Shown piece by piece: positions 60,801-64,000 of a stretch of DNA of 64,000 nucleotides. The stretch is from Portunus trituberculatus (Eukaryota > Arthropoda > Malacostraca > Decapoda > Portunidae): positions 27,465,902 to 27,529,901 of the forward strand of contig NC_059304.1 in assembly GCF_017591435.1 (NCBI RefSeq), given 5' to 3'. The translations under genes and the position numbers were made by a program. Position 1 is the stretch's first letter, and every line of letters starts with the position of its first letter. The notes beneath the pieces were generated by a model, which saw nothing but the letters and a program-made list of their open reading frames with translations, was not told where the DNA came from and did not search any database.

Positions 60801-61049
60801 GTGTGTGTATTTACCTAGTTGTATTTACCTAGTTGTAGTTTTACAGGGCCTGGGCTTTATGCTTGTGTGGCCCCGTCTCCATATCTACACTTATCCAATC
60901 TTACTTTAAAAGTATGCACACTCGTTGCAGACACTACTACTTCATTTAAACTGTTCCATGTCTCAACACATCTTTGCGGGAAACTATATTTTTTTAACAT
61001 CTCTCAGACATCTTCCCTTTCTCAGCTTTTTACTATGCGATCTTGTGCT

Positions 61050-63655
61050 TCAAATGTCATATTCTTCTCTCAGGATCAGTTTCTCATTATCCACGTGGTC
61101 CATTCCGTTACTCAATTTATAAACTTGTATCAGATCTCCTCTCTCCCTTCTTTGTTCCAGAGTTGGTAGATCCATAGCCTTTAGTCTCTCCTCATATGTC
61201 ATCCCTTCAAATTCTGGAACCATTCTTGTAGCCATTTTTTGTAGTCTTTCCAACTTCCTTATGTGTTTCTTTTTATGAGGGGTCCACACCACTCCTGCAT
61301 ATTCCAATCTGGGTCTTATTATAGTACTTATCAATTTCTTCATCATTTCTTTGTCCATGTAGTGAAATGCTACTCCAATATTCCTTAGCAAATTATATGT
61401 TTCTCTAAAAATTCTATCAATATGGCTTACTGGTTGATTGTTTTCTTCCATCATCACTCCTAAGTCCTTTTCCTTTTTTACTTTCTCCAGTTCTACTCCA
61501 TCTCCCATCTTATAGATTCCGACGGGTCATCTTTCACTCTTTCCCATTTCCATGACATGGCTTTTGTTCACATTGAATTCCATTTCCCACTTTTTACTCC
61601 ATTCCCAGATCTTATTTAGATCTTCTTGCAGTATTTCACAATCCTCTTTTTGCTTTATAACTCTGCACAGTTTCGTATCATCTGCAAACAGATTTATGTA
61701 GCTGTTCACTCTTTCTGGCATGTCGTTAATATAAATGAGGAAAAGTATTGGTGCCAATACTGACCCCTGTGGCACTCCACTTTCTACTGCTCTCCACTTG
61801 GACTTCATATCTTTAACTACCGTCCTTATTTCTCTCCCCCTCAAATAATTTTCTATCCATCTCAATGTGCTTCCTTTTAAGCCACCCTTCTCCTCTAACT
61901 TCCATAGTAATCTTGCATGTGGCACTTTGTCAAACGCCTTTTTTAAATCCAAATAAATACAGTCAACCCATCCCTCTCTCACTTGTACTCTATAAACTAT
62001 TCTAGAATAAAAACTCAATAAATTAGTTACACAAGACCGTCTTTTTCTAAAACCAAATTGGCTATTTGATATTAATATGTTGTTTTCAAGGAACTCGATC
62101 CATTGTTTCTTTATAATTCTTTCACACATCTTGCATATTACACTAGTTAGTGATACTGGTCTGTAATTTAAAGATTTTTCCTTCCTTCCGCTCTTATATA
62201 TGGGAACCACCTCAGCTCTTTTCCATTTTCTATTGAGCATTTTATGATGTATATAGGACTTGCTAGTTCTTCCCTACATTCTTTCAGTATTCTGCCTGAG
62301 ACTTCATCCGGTCCCATTGCCTTCTCTTCATCAAGTTCCTTCATTAACTCTTTTGTTTCAAGCTTGGTTACTTTAATCTCTTTCATATAGACTGTCTCTC
62401 TATTAGCCTGTGGCCTTTCAAATTTGGATTCCTTAGTAAAGACCTCCTGGAGTTTATTATTTAATAGTTCTGCCATACTTTTTGGGTCTTCCACCATCCC
62501 GTTCTTTCCTTTTAACCTTTATATTGTTTCTTTTTGCCGAATTTTTCCATTTATGAATCTGTAGAACAATTTTGGTTGCTCCTTACATTTTTCGACAATG
62601 TCCTTTTCAAAGTTTTTTTCCTCTTCCTTCCTCACCTTAACATATTCATTTCTCGTTGCCTTGAAGTTTTCCTTATTTACTGGATTTCTATTTCTCCTCC
62701 ACCTTTTCCATGCTCCATCTCTTTTCTCCTTTGCCCTAGCATACCTTGCATTAAACCAATCTTTCTTTCCTTCTTCTTTAGGTCTATATTTCGAGACATA
62801 TTCCTTGACTCCTGTTTTGTATATTTCCACAAATAAGTTATACTTCTCTTGCATCGTCTCTGAGTTTTCCATCTCCCAGTTTACGTTTCTAAAATAGTTC
62901 TTGAGATTCTCATTATCAGCCTTTCTGTAATTTAATCAGTCTCATTTGTATGAATCGTCTCTATCTTCCTTTGCCTCTTTTGTATCCATTTTTAATATTA
63001 CATGGTCACTCTTTCCCAATGGGCACTTATATCTTATATCATCATTCATTTGTATATCCCATGTAAAAACTAGGTCCAATCTCGATGTCTTGTCGTTTCC
63101 TCTGAATCTTGTGCATTCCTTTACTCTCTAGTCATTCATATTGTCTATCATTAGGTTCAGGAATCTTTCTCCCTAGGCTTCTTCCCCCATACCACTTTCA
63201 TAATTTTCCCAGTCCACTTCTTTACAGTTGAAATCTCCTACTAATATCACTTTTCTCCCTTCTTTAATGATTCTCGTTAGACTCCTTATTGTGTCATCTA
63301 TCATGTCTTTATATTCTTGATTAGTCCATGAATTTGTTTTTGGTGACACATACGTTACAATGATTGTTAACTCTTTTTTATTAATATGCATCTTAACATA
63401 CAGTACTTCTGCTTTTCCTTCCCCACATTCCACGTGGTTTATCACTATCTCCTTCCTTAACATTATCATGACTCCTCCTCCTCCTTTACCCCTTCTGTCT
63501 CTTCTCCATACATTATACCTATTATCCAAGTCGATTTTGATTGCCTCATTTATTTTTGTTTCAGTCAGGCATACAATATCCGGATTTTCTTTCTTTATGT
63601 AATCTCCTAATTCTAATTTACTTGATAAAACCCCGTCTATGTTCGTATACATCAT
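61050..63655 (-). pseudogene. CR1-like endonuclease-reverse transcriptase, frameshifted
   Basis: Minus-strand frames: 63173-63655 endonuclease with DIVCLTETKINEA, VILVGDFNCKEVDWENY (GDFN intact), but the His box is broken up; 62519-62872 and 62168-62497 linker and fingers (KEEEKNFEKDIVEKCKEQPK, AMGPDEVSGRILKECREELA); 61527-62240 RT core with SQFGFRKRRSCVTNL, IYLDLKKAFDKVPHARLLWK, VPQGSVLAPILFLIYINDMP and NLFADDTKLCRV (FADD intact); 61050-61508 thumb. An in-frame TGA near 61526 could derive from CGA. Frameshifts near 62200 and 62510. Confidence 0.85.
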
Positions 63656-63684
63656 TTTTAGTCTCTTGCCTTTATCATTTTTAG

Positions 63685-63996
63685 TTAAACATGTTCAACT
63701 TTTTTCTCTTCCTTCTCTTTTATGTACCATTTCTTTATCCTGTCTCCTAGAATTCTCCAAAAGAATGCCTTTTTTTCCTCTTCTGAGCTTTCATTATTTT
63801 TTTTCCTTGCTGCTGCTGCTGCCAGTTTGTTGTATCTCTTCCTTTCTTCCACATTTCTATTTTTCTTTATATAGATATCCCTGCAGCCTTCTGTTTCTTT
63901 AAGTTTTGTTGTTCTATATAATATTTCTTCTGTTGCTGCTTTTGATTTTAGTAGTATTTTAATTGGTCTCATTTTTCCTTCTTGATATGGTTCCAT
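63685..63996 (-). pseudogene. CR1-like LINE upstream coding region (partial)
   Basis: A Lys/Glu-rich coiled-coil-like frame (KERKRYNKLAAAAARKKNNE), with the sequence continuing past the window. Its position before the endonuclease suggests the end of ORF1 or the ORF2 leader. Not assigned further. Confidence 0.5.
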
Positions 63997-64000
63997 TCTA

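Larger units (their letters stand above)
60807..64000 (-). mobile_element. CR1-like LINE copy 3, runs off the window
   Basis: Same 3' end (with a doubled TATTTACCTAGTTGTA), then tail, thumb, palm, fingers, endonuclease and a Lys-rich upstream frame to the window edge. The most complete copy of this LINE here. Confidence 0.87.

Overview
The window is animal nuclear DNA, most likely from a decapod crustacean (crab-type). The reasons are intron-split genes with GT-AG junctions, very long (TA)n and (CT)n tracts, and a dense mix of pogo/Tigger, piggyBac and non-LTR elements, including a CR1-like LINE whose 3' end reads like those common in decapod genomes. The species call is an inference. No prokaryotic features, CRISPR arrays or rRNA genes are seen.

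The only host gene recognised is ANAPC2, the cullin-type scaffold subunit of the anaphase-promoting complex, on the + strand. Eleven exons (11005-60061) join in phase and give about 610 codons, from near residue 90 of the family through the cullin repeats and cullin homology domain to the start of the winged-helix region. The first exon(s) and the C-terminal exon(s) were not found and probably lie outside the window or in unrecognised sequence. Introns are short near the front, then 8.7 kb (17002-25737) and 33.1 kb (26745-59884). Transposons largely fill the two long introns.

Region by region. 1-1326 is a deleted pogo/Tigger element. 1330-4430 is a broken RTE-like LINE. 4600-6520 is a decayed IS630/Tc1/mariner-type transposon with an unusual D-E spacing. 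6.6-8.4 kb holds TA repeats and copies of that transposon's end, one split by a TA-targeting element (family H). 9-11 kb has a tRNA-type SINE, a LINE scrap and a pogo element (family C). 11-17 kb holds the first ANAPC2 exons, with one pogo (family B) and one piggyBac, itself hit by a CR1 LINE. 17-25.6 kb is a four-level nest: pogo A contains a piggyBac and pogo B, pogo B contains a jockey-like LINE, and that LINE contains another piggyBac. 25.7-26.7 kb has three more exons. 26.8-59.8 kb is one giant intron with pogo families A-I, four piggyBac-type elements, two SINEs, a second jockey-like LINE and one nearly complete Tigger (51749-54365). 60.2-64 kb has two CR1-like LINE copies after the last visible exon.

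Two themes stand out. First, TA-targeting elements sit in series inside (TA)n microsatellites, most clearly at 36-46 kb, as if the repeats were landing pads. Second, many deleted elements keep the 5' coding part: the helix-turn-helix of pogo transposases or the acidic leader of piggyBac transposases. In this summary and below, 'family A' to 'family I' are local labels defined by terminal sequence, and PB1-PB6 are the piggyBac-type elements.
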